DNA of 64,000 bases from JACADW01 sp963747985 (GTDB lineage Bacteria; Acidobacteriota; UBA6911): the NCBI GenBank assembly GCA_963747985.1, contig CAVVHG010000006.1:310001-374000 (forward strand), given 5' to 3'. A program made the translations under genes and the position numbers. Numbering within the stretch: the first letter of the stretch is position 1; each line of letters begins with the position of its first letter. Below are positions 44,501-53,545 of the stretch, in pieces. The notes under the pieces were generated by a model. The model saw only the letters and a program-made list of their open reading frames with translations, was not told the origin of the DNA and made no database searches.

Positions 44501-45445
44501 CACGACCTCAATATTCTTCAGAACCTGGCAGCCTATACGACGATCGCCCTGGATAATGCCAATGCTTATCGCCGGCTGAATACGACACTGGGGGACCTGC
44601 AGGCCACTCTGGAACGGCTCAAGTCGACGCAGGAGCAGCTGGTCGTGCAGGAAAAACTCGCCTCCCTGGGCGCGCTGACCGCAGGAATCGCCCACGAGAT
44701 CAAGAACCCGCTCAACTTCGTGAACAACTTTGCCGAGCTCTCTGCTGAAATTCTCCAGGAGTTGCGCGAGGAGGTGGAAAGGCACAAAGCGACCATGGTT
44801 CAGCCCGACTATGAGAGGATTGAGTCGCTCGTTGCGGACCTGGAGAGGAACGCCCGCAAAATCGGCGAGCACGGAAAAAGGGCAGACAGCATCGTCCGCA
44901 GCATGCTCCTCCATTCGCGCGGTCAGAAGGGAGAACGGCAGCCGACGGACATCAATGCCGTTCTCGAAGAGTATCTGAATCTCGCCTACCACGGGATGAG
45001 AGCCAAGGATTCGACCTTCAACGTCGCGATCGAACGGGCTTACGACAGAAGCGTCGGAGAGGTTCGGGCGATACCCCAGGACCTGAGCAGGGTGTTTCTG
45101 AACATCCTCAACAACGCCTGCTACGCCGTGAGCGAGAAACGGAAGCAAATGATGAACGTGGGACGTTACGAACCTATCCTGTCCGTGCGGACCCTCAATC
45201 TCGGGGAACGCGTAGAGGTGCGGATCCGGGACAATGGCACCGGGATCCAGCCGGAGGTGCGAGAGAAGGTCTTTCATCCTTTCTTCACGACCAAGCCGAC
45301 CGGTCACGGCACCGGATTGGGCCTGTCGATCAGCCACGACATCATCGTGCAGGAGCACGGTGGTGAACTGGAGGTGGAGACAGAGCCCGGGGAATTCACC
45401 GAGTTCATCATACGCCTGCCGCGGGAGAGGGTTCAGACAGCCTGA
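41513..45445 (+). CDS. Giant periplasmic-propeller sensor histidine kinase
   Basis: 1310 residues from ATG 41513, signal peptide to about residue 22. The periplasmic part is a two-component-regulator propeller: repeats such as QDDRGILYVGNGGGLLEYDG, GEDGRIYVGAVGNFG, DRTGTVWLGLQSGICK and EDRNGNIWINFG, ending in a Y_Y_Y domain (NLPPGDFRFRVRARN). One membrane helix (YRTWWAFASYAFLLVAGLFAADR) leads to a coiled coil, a GAF domain (about 870-1030) and a HisKA core with GALTAGIAHEIKNPLNFVN, NILNNACYAV, DNGTGI and GTGLGLS. There is no receiver. Propeller sensors of this design usually detect oligosaccharides; the many exported carbohydrate proteins downstream fit that. It is predicted to act with the REC-SpoIIE protein just upstream. 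Confidence 0.95.
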   Translation: MTKNGIPVILLCLLWQPAAGQTASFPERGPDLLSRPGHAEIGRPFLTYFSPQLYGAAAQVWSFAQDDRGILYVGNGGGLLEYDGAKWRLIRTPGDVIVRDVARGEDGRIYVGAVGNFGFLAPDGNGQLGFVSLLDHVKKEDREFQDVYSINATRDGIYFLSRERLFRFSRTAAPGSGENEAGPTAGTWNVRVWKPQARFRGAFNVYGTYYVRETGVGLLRMAGDKLELVPGSEMFANDGVRMMLPYSGAGEREKKILVASGTQGLFLMDGSSFVPFRTEADSLLRRLAPSRGAVLQDGTFGFGTAGGGFVIVDRNGLMRGYLDRSSGLPVDGVLNVFVDRTGTVWLGLQSGICKIEVPSPLSRFDASSGLSGAVNDIVRHKGVLYLATIQGIYYLDRESSSFRLISGLPGGTANSAWCLLPVGDTLLAALTTGIFRIDGTVASPVKQDLSGSYSPFILRGSLKDRNRVFVGLIDGLASMRLDPSGRWIDEGRIAELPVIRNIVESEPDTLWLGTESSGILRVHLAAGSIRNPKIERFGRAQGLPGDGGASVHIVAGRLVFTMKQGVRAFDEHSGRFVPFPMFDVVSFGGSPEEHCVEEDRNGNIWINFGKETALLRRQADGIYKADKSPVQRFADSAAMNIYPEPDGIVWFGLSDGLVRYDPSIAKNYEADYPTLIRRVIVGEKTLIYGGAFGPTGPDRIRDLAYRDNALRFEFAATSYDNPTENHYQSMLEGFDEEWSDWSSDNKRDYTNLPPGDFRFRVRARNLYLYQSSEAFYQFTILPPWYRTWWAFASYAFLLVAGLFAADRFQRRRLILKEREISLLREAKLRAETAEAQARALRADNERKKNIELLSEVGRQITASLDIETIFQNLYQHVNQLVDATVFGVGIYHPDTRQIEYRLAYKDGKQYAPYTRDTGDKDQLPVWCIENRQPVFINDIKAEFSRYIRKYDNSRSPLRNGSVSAEPLSLICLPLIAQDRVLGIITVQSFRKDAYTEHDLNILQNLAAYTTIALDNANAYRRLNTTLGDLQATLERLKSTQEQLVVQEKLASLGALTAGIAHEIKNPLNFVNNFAELSAEILQELREEVERHKATMVQPDYERIESLVADLERNARKIGEHGKRADSIVRSMLLHSRGQKGERQPTDINAVLEEYLNLAYHGMRAKDSTFNVAIERAYDRSVGEVRAIPQDLSRVFLNILNNACYAVSEKRKQMMNVGRYEPILSVRTLNLGERVEVRIRDNGTGIQPEVREKVFHPFFTTKPTGHGTGLGLSISHDIIVQEHGGELEVETEPGEFTEFIIRLPRERVQTA

Positions 45446-45719
45446 CGGCCACGGTAAGTGCGACCTTCGTTCTCGCGCCAGGAGACTTCGGCATCGGAAT
45501 CCAGGGTCGCAATCGCCATCGGCACTCGAGATGATGTCTGGCTGATTGAGGCAGGCTCCGGTTCGATGCCGATTCCGACGGCAACCGGATTCGTGCAGGT
45601 GAGCCATGCAGGCGTGGTCGATTATCCCTTGACCCTCTTACCCGTGTGCCCCTAAAGTCGGCGATCGAAGAGAGTTGAGTTTTCACACGTCCGGACTGCC
45701 GTCAGGGAGGGATATATCA

Positions 45720-47564
45720 ATGAGGTTTGAGGGACTGTCGCGTCGCCGTTTCTTGGAGCACGCAAGCGCAGCAGCTGGGGCATCTTTCGCATTGGCCAAT
45801 GTCTGTGCGCAGGAGCCGGCCCAAGGCGCTCACCCGGCCTGCCCTTCGCTTGTCCAGCACCCGGCCTACGAACTCGACGATGGCACGAGCGCGGATCCTG
45901 CGGAGTGGGCTGCCGTCGGGCCGGGGCTTCACGTCTCTTTTGCATCCACAGACGACTGCTACCTCCGGCATGCCGTCCCCGCTGTCACGCCCGCGCGGGA
46001 GCATTCGGCTACTGCCTGGAGAGGCGAGAGAGTCAACGTGCTCGCACTGGTCTGGACGGCAGAAAATGTCGGCCAGCTGCGTATCGCACCGGGCCCGCTA
46101 CGCAACGATAAGGGCGCGGCAATCTCCCCGGATAGCTTCCAGGTCCGTTTCGTCCGGTACGTGGCGTCCAGCCGCCCGTTCGCTTCGCTCGACTCGGGAT
46201 GCGGCGAGGCGGGCGTTTCGCAGATCTATCTTCTCCCCGATCCTCTCGATCCGTTGCCGAGGATGGACCTGGAGGCGCGGACAACGCGGCCAATATGGAT
46301 ATCGATCGACGTGCCGCGAGATGCCGAACCCGGGATGTATTCGGGGGAGTTGAAGGTTCAGGGCCAGGGAGGAAGTACCGTCGCGTTGCGCATTACGCTC
46401 CAGGTTCAAGGGGCCGTCCTGCCGGTACCTGCCGACTGGAAGTTCCGGCTTGATCTCTGGCAGAACCCCTGGGCTGTGGCTCACTACCACGGGCTCAAGC
46501 CGTGGTCTGCGCCTCATCTCGATGTCCTGCGGCCTCATCTCAGGATGCTGGCCGAAGCCGGAGCCAGGTTCACCACGACTTACGTGTGTCACTCGCCCTG
46601 GAAGGATGATACCTACGTGGCGGACGGCACAATGGTCGAATGGATCCGGAAGCCCGATGGATCCTGGGCCTTCGACTACTCGATCTTCGACAAGTATGTA
46701 GAGGTGGCGACAGAGTGCGGCCTTGGTGATTCCATAACCTGCTACACAATGTTGCCCTGGGAGCACCGCGTCCGATTCCTGGATGGGGCAACCGGCGATT
46801 ACTCATGGCAGGAGTGGCCCCCGGACTCCGAAGGTTTCAAGTCATTCTGGCCCCTGTTTCTGCGGGATTTGCGCCGGCACCTGGTCGAAAAGGGGTGGTA
46901 CGGCCGTTCCTACATGGGAATCAATGAGAGGAAGATGGAAGAGACGCTGGCTGCCATCCGAACCCTCAAGCAGGACTCCGCCGACTGGAAGATCACCTAC
47001 GCGGGGAACTGGCACCCCGAACTGGATGAGTTGCTCGATGATTACTGTGTCATCGTTGACAAGGCCATGCCAGCTGACCATATCCCGGTGAGAAGGCGCG
47101 CCGGCAAGACGACAACCTTCTATGTCTGCTGCCATCCCCCCAAGCCCAACAACTTTGTGTTCTCGCCTCCCGCGGAGAACACGTGGATGGGTTGGTATGC
47201 CGCATCCTTCGGCTACGACGGATTCCTCCGTTGGGCATACGACAGCTGGACCGGGGACCCGGCGCGCGACGCTCGACACGTCCTTTTTCCGGCCGGCGAC
47301 TGTTTTCTCGTCTATCCGGGCTGCCGCAGCAGCATCCGGTTTGAACGCCTCCGCGAAGGCATCGTCGATTTCGAGAAGATCAGGATTCTACGAGAGCTGC
47401 TCGAGAAGCGATCGGGAGCGGAGGTCGCCCGTGCAGGAGACGAGATGAGCAGGATTCTGAGCGGATTCGACTATCGGCGCGCGCAGGCGGAGCCTGCGGC
47501 CCAGACTGTCAACACTGCACGGCAGTTCGTGAACGACCTTACGGATCGCCTCTTCCCCCGCTGA
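45720..47564 (+). CDS. Tat-exported DUF4091 / GH123-like protein
   Basis: 614 residues from ATG 45720 (GGGAGGG at 45704). The leader LSRRRFLEHASAAAGASFAL is twin-arginine. A beta-rich N-terminal domain (about 50-250) precedes a TIM-barrel region that fits DUF4091: KFRLDLWQNPWAVAHYHGL, TTTYVCHSPWKDDTYV, SYMGINERKMEETLA, FSPPAENTWMGWYAASFGYDGFLRWAYDSW and RFERLREGIVDFEKIRIL. DUF4091 resembles GH123 N-acetyl-beta-galactosaminidases. Activity is therefore plausible but not certain. A palindromic repeat lies just after its stop and the propeller gene follows on the same strand. Confidence 0.9.
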   Translation: MRFEGLSRRRFLEHASAAAGASFALANVCAQEPAQGAHPACPSLVQHPAYELDDGTSADPAEWAAVGPGLHVSFASTDDCYLRHAVPAVTPAREHSATAWRGERVNVLALVWTAENVGQLRIAPGPLRNDKGAAISPDSFQVRFVRYVASSRPFASLDSGCGEAGVSQIYLLPDPLDPLPRMDLEARTTRPIWISIDVPRDAEPGMYSGELKVQGQGGSTVALRITLQVQGAVLPVPADWKFRLDLWQNPWAVAHYHGLKPWSAPHLDVLRPHLRMLAEAGARFTTTYVCHSPWKDDTYVADGTMVEWIRKPDGSWAFDYSIFDKYVEVATECGLGDSITCYTMLPWEHRVRFLDGATGDYSWQEWPPDSEGFKSFWPLFLRDLRRHLVEKGWYGRSYMGINERKMEETLAAIRTLKQDSADWKITYAGNWHPELDELLDDYCVIVDKAMPADHIPVRRRAGKTTTFYVCCHPPKPNNFVFSPPAENTWMGWYAASFGYDGFLRWAYDSWTGDPARDARHVLFPAGDCFLVYPGCRSSIRFERLREGIVDFEKIRILRELLEKRSGAEVARAGDEMSRILSGFDYRRAQAEPAAQTVNTARQFVNDLTDRLFPR

Positions 47565-47623
47565 GATCACGTGCCGTGGTCCAGAGGGACGCCGCGCGAG
47601 GCCAGGCAGCACGCCGGTACTCC

Positions 47624-47674
47624 TGGGGGCGGGTTTCCAGCCCGACCCGGCCACTTGAAAAGCCGCCGCACCTG
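47624..47674. repeat. Interspersed palindromic repeat, degenerate copy
   Basis: GGGGGCGGGTTTC... then CACTTGAAAAGCCGCCGCAC is shared with the well-formed copy at 53546-53612, 60 bases past the stop of the DUF4091 gene. Here the first stem is disrupted. Confidence 0.65.
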
Positions 47675-47763
47675 CGCCGCGCATGGTGTACTGTTATCCA
47701 TGCGCATGGTGCCGGCAGGCGGCTTGCCGGCCGGCGACCTGCGCGTATCCGGGAGTACTCACG

Positions 47764-49410
47764 ATGAGACGGGCCCTGCCTTGTTTATGGGGCGGCTCGC
47801 TGGCCCTGCTGGCGGCGGTCTTGCTTTCCGGCCAGACTGAGGACAAGCCGAGACTCTTCGCCGAAGGCGTCATTCCGGCGTCGGTCGGTTCCGGCGTCAC
47901 CTTCTCTCCGGACGGCAGGACGCTCTACTTCTCGCAAAATCGAAGCGACATCCTCGTGTCGCGCTCCGAGGACGGCAAATGGGTCACCCCTGCGCCGGCT
48001 GAGTTCTCCGGCAGATATCGCGATGGGGACCCATTCGCGTCCCCTGACGGCCTCCAGCTCTTTTTCTGGTCGAGCCGCCCACTCGACGGCCGGCAACGGA
48101 AGGGTCTGGCGATCTGGGTGGCGGACAGGAAGGGAACCGGGTGGAGCGCGCCGAGAGACGTCGGCGAGTCGGTTAACGGGCCCGAAGGCGGCGTCGGTTT
48201 TCCCGCTGTCACCTCGAGCGGAACGCTCTATTTCATGGCAGACCGGCCGGACTCGATCGGAGGGCTCGACATTTACCGCGCGAATCGACTCGGCGACCAG
48301 TATGCGAAGCCCGAAAACCTGGGCCGTGTGATCAACTCTGAGTACACCGAGCTGGATGCCTTTGTCGCTCCGGACGAAAGTTACATCGTTTTCACCAGCA
48401 ACCGGCCGGGAGGGCTCGGCACGGGCGACCTCTATGTCAGCAAGCGGAAGGACGGTGCCTGGACGCCTCCGCAGAATCTCGGCCCCGAGATCAACACGGC
48501 GGGCTTCGAGTGCTGCCCTTCAGTTTCGCCGGACGGCAAGTACCTCTACTACACGACGCAGGGACTCGGCCGGAACGGCATCTACCAGGCGGATATCGTC
48601 GCGTTGAGCCTTGATCAGCAGGATCTGCCTGAAGAACCAAAGTTGTTCGCCGAAGGGGTCATCTCGACCCCAGGTTCCATGAGCCTCACCTTCTCCCCGG
48701 ACATGAAGACCCTCTGGTTTGCCGAAGCCAGCGCCTCGATCATGGTGTCACATCTGAATGACGGGAAATGGGACGCACCTGCGCCGATCGAATTCTCCGG
48801 CAGGTATTTCGACTTCAGCCCATGCGTGTCACCCGATGGTTCGGAACTGGTCTTTTCTTCGAGCCGGGCGCGGGTCGGCCAGAAGCTTTCGCTCGGCCTC
48901 TGGGCTTCGGAGAGAACCACGGCCGGGTGGAGCACGCCGAAGGACCTCGGTGCCGCGATCAACGGCAGCGGTGAAGGCGCGGGCTCACCTTCCCTGGCAG
49001 CAAACGGAACCCTCTACTTCATAGCGCAGCGCCCGGATTCAGTCGGCGGCCTCGACATCTACAGGTCTAAACGATTCGGCGGGCAGTATGATGAGCCCAA
49101 AGATCTCGGCCCGGTGATCAATTCGCTTCAGGGCGAGAACGATGTCTACATAGCACCGGACGAGAGCTACATCATCTTTACGAGCGATCGCCCGGGAGGA
49201 CTGGGAGAGAACGATTTCTACATCAGCGTACTGAAAGACGGCAGGTGGAGCCAACCGCGCAACCTGGGGCCCACTGTCAATTCTGCCGGGAACGAATGCT
49301 GTCCTTCGGTTTCGCCTGACGGCAAGTACTTCTTCTTCAGCAGACCGGGTGCCGGCAAACCGGGAATTTACCAGGTCGACGCTAAAGCCCTGGGATTGGA
49401 GCAGAAATGA
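47764..49410 (+). CDS. Secreted PD40/TolB-like beta-propeller protein, duplicated
   Basis: 549 residues from ATG 47764 with a signal peptide (GSLALLAAVLLSGQ). The mature chain is one propeller-like unit of about 265 residues repeated twice: PRLFAEGVIPASVGSGVTFSPDG...SVSPDGKYLYYTTQGLGRNGIYQADI and PKLFAEGVISTPGSMSLTFSPD...SVSPDGKYFFFSRPGAGKPGIYQVDA. The sub-motifs LFAEGV, FSGRY, PDS(I/V)GGLDIYR, APDESYI(V/I)FTS(N/D)RPGGLG and NLGP occur in both halves. PD40 proteins of this type sit in the envelope as binding or scaffold modules. Its stop overlaps the aldo-keto reductase start, implying co-expression. Confidence 0.92.
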   Translation: MRRALPCLWGGSLALLAAVLLSGQTEDKPRLFAEGVIPASVGSGVTFSPDGRTLYFSQNRSDILVSRSEDGKWVTPAPAEFSGRYRDGDPFASPDGLQLFFWSSRPLDGRQRKGLAIWVADRKGTGWSAPRDVGESVNGPEGGVGFPAVTSSGTLYFMADRPDSIGGLDIYRANRLGDQYAKPENLGRVINSEYTELDAFVAPDESYIVFTSNRPGGLGTGDLYVSKRKDGAWTPPQNLGPEINTAGFECCPSVSPDGKYLYYTTQGLGRNGIYQADIVALSLDQQDLPEEPKLFAEGVISTPGSMSLTFSPDMKTLWFAEASASIMVSHLNDGKWDAPAPIEFSGRYFDFSPCVSPDGSELVFSSSRARVGQKLSLGLWASERTTAGWSTPKDLGAAINGSGEGAGSPSLAANGTLYFIAQRPDSVGGLDIYRSKRFGGQYDEPKDLGPVINSLQGENDVYIAPDESYIIFTSDRPGGLGENDFYISVLKDGRWSQPRNLGPTVNSAGNECCPSVSPDGKYFFFSRPGAGKPGIYQVDAKALGLEQK

Positions 49411-50549
49411 AAGACTCTTCGTCGCGACGCGAGTTCCTGGCATCGGGGATTGCCCTGCCGGCGGCTGTACTTACTCCGACCCTTCTTCCCAGCCGGGGAG
49501 GGAATAGTAACAGAGAGGCAGTCTCCGGGATGGACGCCGCGAACGGGCTTGAGTACCGGATCCTCGGCAAGACCGGGCTGAAGGTGACTTCCGTGGGATT
49601 CGGTTGCATGATTACATCCGACCCCAGTGTCATCACAAAGGCCGTTGATCTGGGTGTCAACTACTTCGACACCGCGCGCAGCTATCAGCATGGGAACAAC
49701 GAGCGCATGGTCGGTGCGGCGCTCGGCGACAGGCGCAAGAGCATATTCTTATCCACCAAGAGCGAGGCCGAGGACAAGAAGTCGGCGTTGGCAGATCTGG
49801 ACACCAGTCTGCGCGAACTGCGGACGGATCACCTCGACATCTGGTATCTCCATAGCAAGGACGAACCCGAATCGCTCAATGCAGGATTGCTCGAGGCGGT
49901 GCAGTTTGCCAAGGCACAGGGCAAGGCCCGATTCGTCGGACTCAGCACACACAGCGCGGAAACCATGGTGCCGGCGGCCATCAAGACCGGGGTCCTGGAC
50001 GTGGTCCTGATCACCTACAACTACACCATGGGCTCACGCCTCGACCCGGTGATCGGTGCCGCGGAAAAAGCGGGGCTGGGCGTTGTGGCGATGAAGGTGA
50101 TGGCCCACGGTAAGAAGGATCTGAAACCGGGGGTGGGCCCGGCGGCATTGAAGTGGGTGCTCAAGAACGAGGGCATCCAGACCACCATTCCCAGCATGGT
50201 CGACATGGACCAGTTGGACCAGAACTTCAGGACGATGTCTTCTGCTTTCTCCCCGGCAGATCAGGCCGTGCTTGCGGCATGCCTGGATCATCTCGCGCCG
50301 GTCTATTGCCGCATGTGCGGCAGCTGCAGGGGGAAGTGCACCAAGGGACTTCCCGTCGCCGACATGCTGCGGTATCTCACCTATGCGGACGGTTACGGCC
50401 AGTTCGCTCTGGGCCGTGAAAGGTTCCAGGGTCTTCCGGAGAGTGTCCGGAGCGTCCGTTGTGCGGACTGCGGAACTTGCACCATCGACTGTCCCAACGG
50501 CGTGCAGGTATCCCGACGCCTCGGCATGGCCCAGACCCTGTTTGCGTAA
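49407..50549 (+). CDS. Tat-exported aldo/keto reductase with ferredoxin-like C-terminus
   Basis: 380 residues; ATG 49407 overlaps the upstream stop (ATGA). The leader SSRREFLASGIALPAAVL is twin-arginine. The AKR barrel has VNYFDTARSYQHG (Asp, Tyr), FLSTKSE (Lys) and DIWYLHSKD (His), so the catalytic tetrad is present. The C-terminal 90 residues add two cysteine clusters, CRMCGSCRGKC and CADCGTCTIDCPNG, enough for up to two [4Fe-4S] centres. This architecture is a recognised AKR subgroup; cofactor loading explains Tat export. The substrate and redox partner are unknown. It is probably translationally coupled to the PD40 protein. Confidence 0.93.
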   Translation: MKDSSSRREFLASGIALPAAVLTPTLLPSRGGNSNREAVSGMDAANGLEYRILGKTGLKVTSVGFGCMITSDPSVITKAVDLGVNYFDTARSYQHGNNERMVGAALGDRRKSIFLSTKSEAEDKKSALADLDTSLRELRTDHLDIWYLHSKDEPESLNAGLLEAVQFAKAQGKARFVGLSTHSAETMVPAAIKTGVLDVVLITYNYTMGSRLDPVIGAAEKAGLGVVAMKVMAHGKKDLKPGVGPAALKWVLKNEGIQTTIPSMVDMDQLDQNFRTMSSAFSPADQAVLAACLDHLAPVYCRMCGSCRGKCTKGLPVADMLRYLTYADGYGQFALGRERFQGLPESVRSVRCADCGTCTIDCPNGVQVSRRLGMAQTLFA

Positions 50550-50603
50550 GGAAAGTGGGCTCGCTGCGCCGCGGCTCGCGATGTCGGCGCCGGCGCACGC
50601 TCT

Positions 50604-53381
50604 CTATCGGCCGCCGGCTTCGAGCTTCTCCCATGTGTGCCTGAACTTTTCGGCCTCGGGAGCGCTGCGTGCCCTGAAGGAATGAAGATACTTGCCGGTA
50701 GAGGCAAGGAAGAAATCAAGCGACCTTCCGTCTGCCTTGAGCATGAGGTCCTTGTACGGGACCTGGAACCCGTGGAAGCCCGAGTCAGGCTTGAATTCCA
50801 CCTCAAAGTAATTGAATGAGAGCGTGCCCTTGCAGCTGCCACGCAGCACGCCGTGGCTGTGCTCGACCTGGAAACGGTGCAACTCTTCCCTTGCCTCTCT
50901 TTGAGCAATCAGCGCGGCGTCCGTGTCGCTCATGGGACGCAACAATTGGGCGGCCGTGTCATAGACATAGGCCACCGTCTGGCCTTCGAGGAACTCCTGG
51001 TTCCTTGATGCGCGATAGCCCGCAGTGTTTTCGACGCTTATGGTGTGGCTGCCGATTCCGACAGTCTCGTTTCTTATCTCTCCGTCGCTCCCGGCCGGTT
51101 TGCCGTCCAGGAGGATTGTCGCTTTGGCTCCCAACCTGCGAACCATAAGCATCGCTCTGGCCGCCGCCCTCCTGGAATCTACACGGCGGCGCAGCTCTGC
51201 AAGATTGGGATCGGTCGGATTCAGCCGTTCCACAACGTCAAGTGCATTCAGTGCATCCTGGTACCTGCCGCCTGCCAACGCCGCCTCGCAGGCCTGCAGG
51301 CTATGTTGCACAGTCTCGGTCCGGCTCCAGAGGTCCCGTGCCCGGGTGTTCCCGGAATCGTCCGCAAGCCAGAGCGTCAGTGCCCCACGGGCCTCGCTGT
51401 AGTTGCCCTGCGCGTACAGGTCGACCACCCGGCGAGTCCACTCCTCCTCCTTGCGCAGCTGCGCAGTCGCCCTCTCTTCGTCCTCCTTGCGCGTCTGGTC
51501 GCGGACCGCGACGGAGTTCCGAGATTCCCACTTCTTGCGCAGGGCGATGAGTCCGGGTGCATCGGGATAAGTCCGCTGAAGCATGTCCAGGTCTGCCTTG
51601 GCCTGCTGAAGTTTGCCCGACTTGATGAGGTACGAGACTCGCCCCAGCTGTTCCTGGAGCTCCTTCGGAATTTCGTCGTTCCTCCCCGCGGGCCCCGGCA
51701 CGGCGCCCATCTCTTCCAGCAGCACAGCAGCCGCTTCGTCCCCGGGGCTTATTTCGAGGGCCCTCTGGATCAGCACCCTGCTTTCGTAGAGCCGCTGTTG
51801 AGATGCAAGATTCTTCGCCTCCTCGAGCAACACCCGGACGGTGAGCCGATCTGCGTCTTCGGACCGGGACTGTCCGCCGGGCTTGCCTGCAAGGCCCGGA
51901 GCATGCTGCGACGAGGTCGCCGAACCGGCCCGGCTGCCTTTCAGGGACGAGCCCGCCACGTAGGCCGACCAGGTGGCCTGCAGGGAGGCTGCCGCGCCCG
52001 TTTCATGGAACAAGTACGCGGCGGTGACGATCAGCAGAATGGATAGCAGGGCAGCTGCCATGCGGAATGAGGGTCGGGGAACGCTGCGGTACACGCAGGA
52101 CGGTCTCATGGGCACGACAAGGGGTAGCTGTGCCGGGGAATTGCTGTCGGATTCAGCAGCAGGGACAGCAGCGGGAAGGCCGTCGCCGCATGGTGACGCG
52201 TCTGCATCCTCAGGCAGTCCCTGGTCCACATCCTCGTGCGCTGGACGCGATGCCGGCTGCGCCTCAGTCTCCACATCAGGGGCCGGCTCTCCGGATGACA
52301 CGGGGGTAAGCAACGGTTCCAATAATGACTCCCCCGAGATCGCTTGGAGGGTAGGGTACTGGTCGGCGAGCGCCTCCATGAGCCGGTCCAGAGAAGAGTA
52401 GTCCGTTTTCCCCCCATTGCCGGGCAGAGCCTGGATTTTCTCGCACAGGTCCATCGTGCTCCGGGAAGCTCCCGGCCGGGCAGCAGCCTTCCTGAGCTTC
52501 GGCAGAGCGGCCTGCAACTCCGCGAGCATCAACTGGGAGTCTTCGGCCATGTCTTTCAGGAGATCCCTGCACGCCTTCGAAAAGTCCGAGATCGCCTCGT
52601 ATCGATCATTTGGATCTTTCGCCAGGCATTTGTCGAGGATTGCCCATATGCCCGGCGGTAGATCGGGAAATGCCTCAACAGTGGGGATGTCGGTTTCAAA
52701 CAATATTCTGTCGACGGCCTTGTTGCTGTTTCGATCGTGAAACGGATGAAGGCCGGTCAGCAGTTCATAGAACACTATGCCGGCCGAGAATACGTCCGAC
52801 CGCCCGTCGCACTCGGCGTGCTGTATCTCCTCCGGCGGCATGTATAGCGGTGCACCCCAACGTACGCCGGGACGCACCAGGTACTTCCTGAAGAGATGAG
52901 CGATGCCGAAATCTCTTGTCTTCGGGCAGCCGTCGGGAGCCAGGTGGATCTTCCCGGGTTTCAGCGCACGATGCAGGATGCCATGACTGTGCGCGTAGCC
53001 CAATCCATCCGCAGCCTGGATGATAATGGACAGCTTCTTCTCCACCGTCAGAGCGGACTTCCGCGCGATCAGGCTTCCCAGGTCGTCACCGCCCAGGAAT
53101 TCCATCGCCATGTAGTGCGATTGTCCCTCCTTGCCGAAGTCCAGGACGGCCGCGATGTTCGGGTGCTGCAGTTCGGCAACGGCCTGGCACTCGCGGTAGA
53201 ATTGAACCTCGAGAGCCGCGTCCCATCTGATGCCGTCGCATAGCGTCCTGAGCGCGACAGGCCCGCCGGAACCCGTGTCGAAAGCCCTGTAAACTGGACC
53301 CAGATGACCTTCCCCCAGTTTCTGAAGCAGGGCGTACTTCCCGAGGCTGCCGATAGATTTCTCCTGGCCAGTGGCCGTCAT
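50604..53381 (-). CDS. Transmembrane Ser/Thr pseudokinase with TPR-like and PEGA domains
   Basis: 925 residues from ATG 53381. The N-terminal 275 residues are a Hanks-type kinase fold (LGEGHLGPVYRA, APLYMPPEE, SDVFSAGIVFYELLTG, LDKCLAKDPNDRYE), but key residues are replaced: the beta-3 Lys is Arg 45 (VALRTL), the catalytic HRD is HRA (137-139) and the metal-binding Asn is Lys 144 (LKPGK). DFG is kept at 157-159. Phosphotransfer is therefore unlikely. One membrane helix (FRMAAALLSILLIVTAAYLFHE) follows a disordered Pro/Glu-rich stretch; the outer part has TPR-like helices and a PEGA-type domain (GAKATILLDGKPAG), then a C-terminal PH-like segment. It may be an allosteric scaffold that binds ligands or other kinases. 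Confidence 0.93.
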   Translation of the reverse strand: MTATGQEKSIGSLGKYALLQKLGEGHLGPVYRAFDTGSGGPVALRTLCDGIRWDAALEVQFYRECQAVAELQHPNIAAVLDFGKEGQSHYMAMEFLGGDDLGSLIARKSALTVEKKLSIIIQAADGLGYAHSHGILHRALKPGKIHLAPDGCPKTRDFGIAHLFRKYLVRPGVRWGAPLYMPPEEIQHAECDGRSDVFSAGIVFYELLTGLHPFHDRNSNKAVDRILFETDIPTVEAFPDLPPGIWAILDKCLAKDPNDRYEAISDFSKACRDLLKDMAEDSQLMLAELQAALPKLRKAAARPGASRSTMDLCEKIQALPGNGGKTDYSSLDRLMEALADQYPTLQAISGESLLEPLLTPVSSGEPAPDVETEAQPASRPAHEDVDQGLPEDADASPCGDGLPAAVPAAESDSNSPAQLPLVVPMRPSCVYRSVPRPSFRMAAALLSILLIVTAAYLFHETGAAASLQATWSAYVAGSSLKGSRAGSATSSQHAPGLAGKPGGQSRSEDADRLTVRVLLEEAKNLASQQRLYESRVLIQRALEISPGDEAAAVLLEEMGAVPGPAGRNDEIPKELQEQLGRVSYLIKSGKLQQAKADLDMLQRTYPDAPGLIALRKKWESRNSVAVRDQTRKEDEERATAQLRKEEEWTRRVVDLYAQGNYSEARGALTLWLADDSGNTRARDLWSRTETVQHSLQACEAALAGGRYQDALNALDVVERLNPTDPNLAELRRRVDSRRAAARAMLMVRRLGAKATILLDGKPAGSDGEIRNETVGIGSHTISVENTAGYRASRNQEFLEGQTVAYVYDTAAQLLRPMSDTDAALIAQREAREELHRFQVEHSHGVLRGSCKGTLSFNYFEVEFKPDSGFHGFQVPYKDLMLKADGRSLDFFLASTGKYLHSFRARSAPEAEKFRHTWEKLEAGGR

Positions 53382-53545
53382 GTTTTGCCTTTCACTTCTA
53401 TTTGTTGCAGTGAAAGCAAATATCGGCGTTCTTATCGACAAAAAGTATGACGCCCGTCACTTTTGCGGAGCGTAGGTCGGGTCTGTTAGATCTGATACTG
53501 GTGCGTCAGAGAGGGACGCACAAAGAATAGCGGTTCACTCGTTTT

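Noticed and set aside
43268..45607. 779-codon minus-strand open frame
   Set aside because: Antisense to the propeller sensor kinase, rich in Arg/His/Leu of the complementary-frame type.
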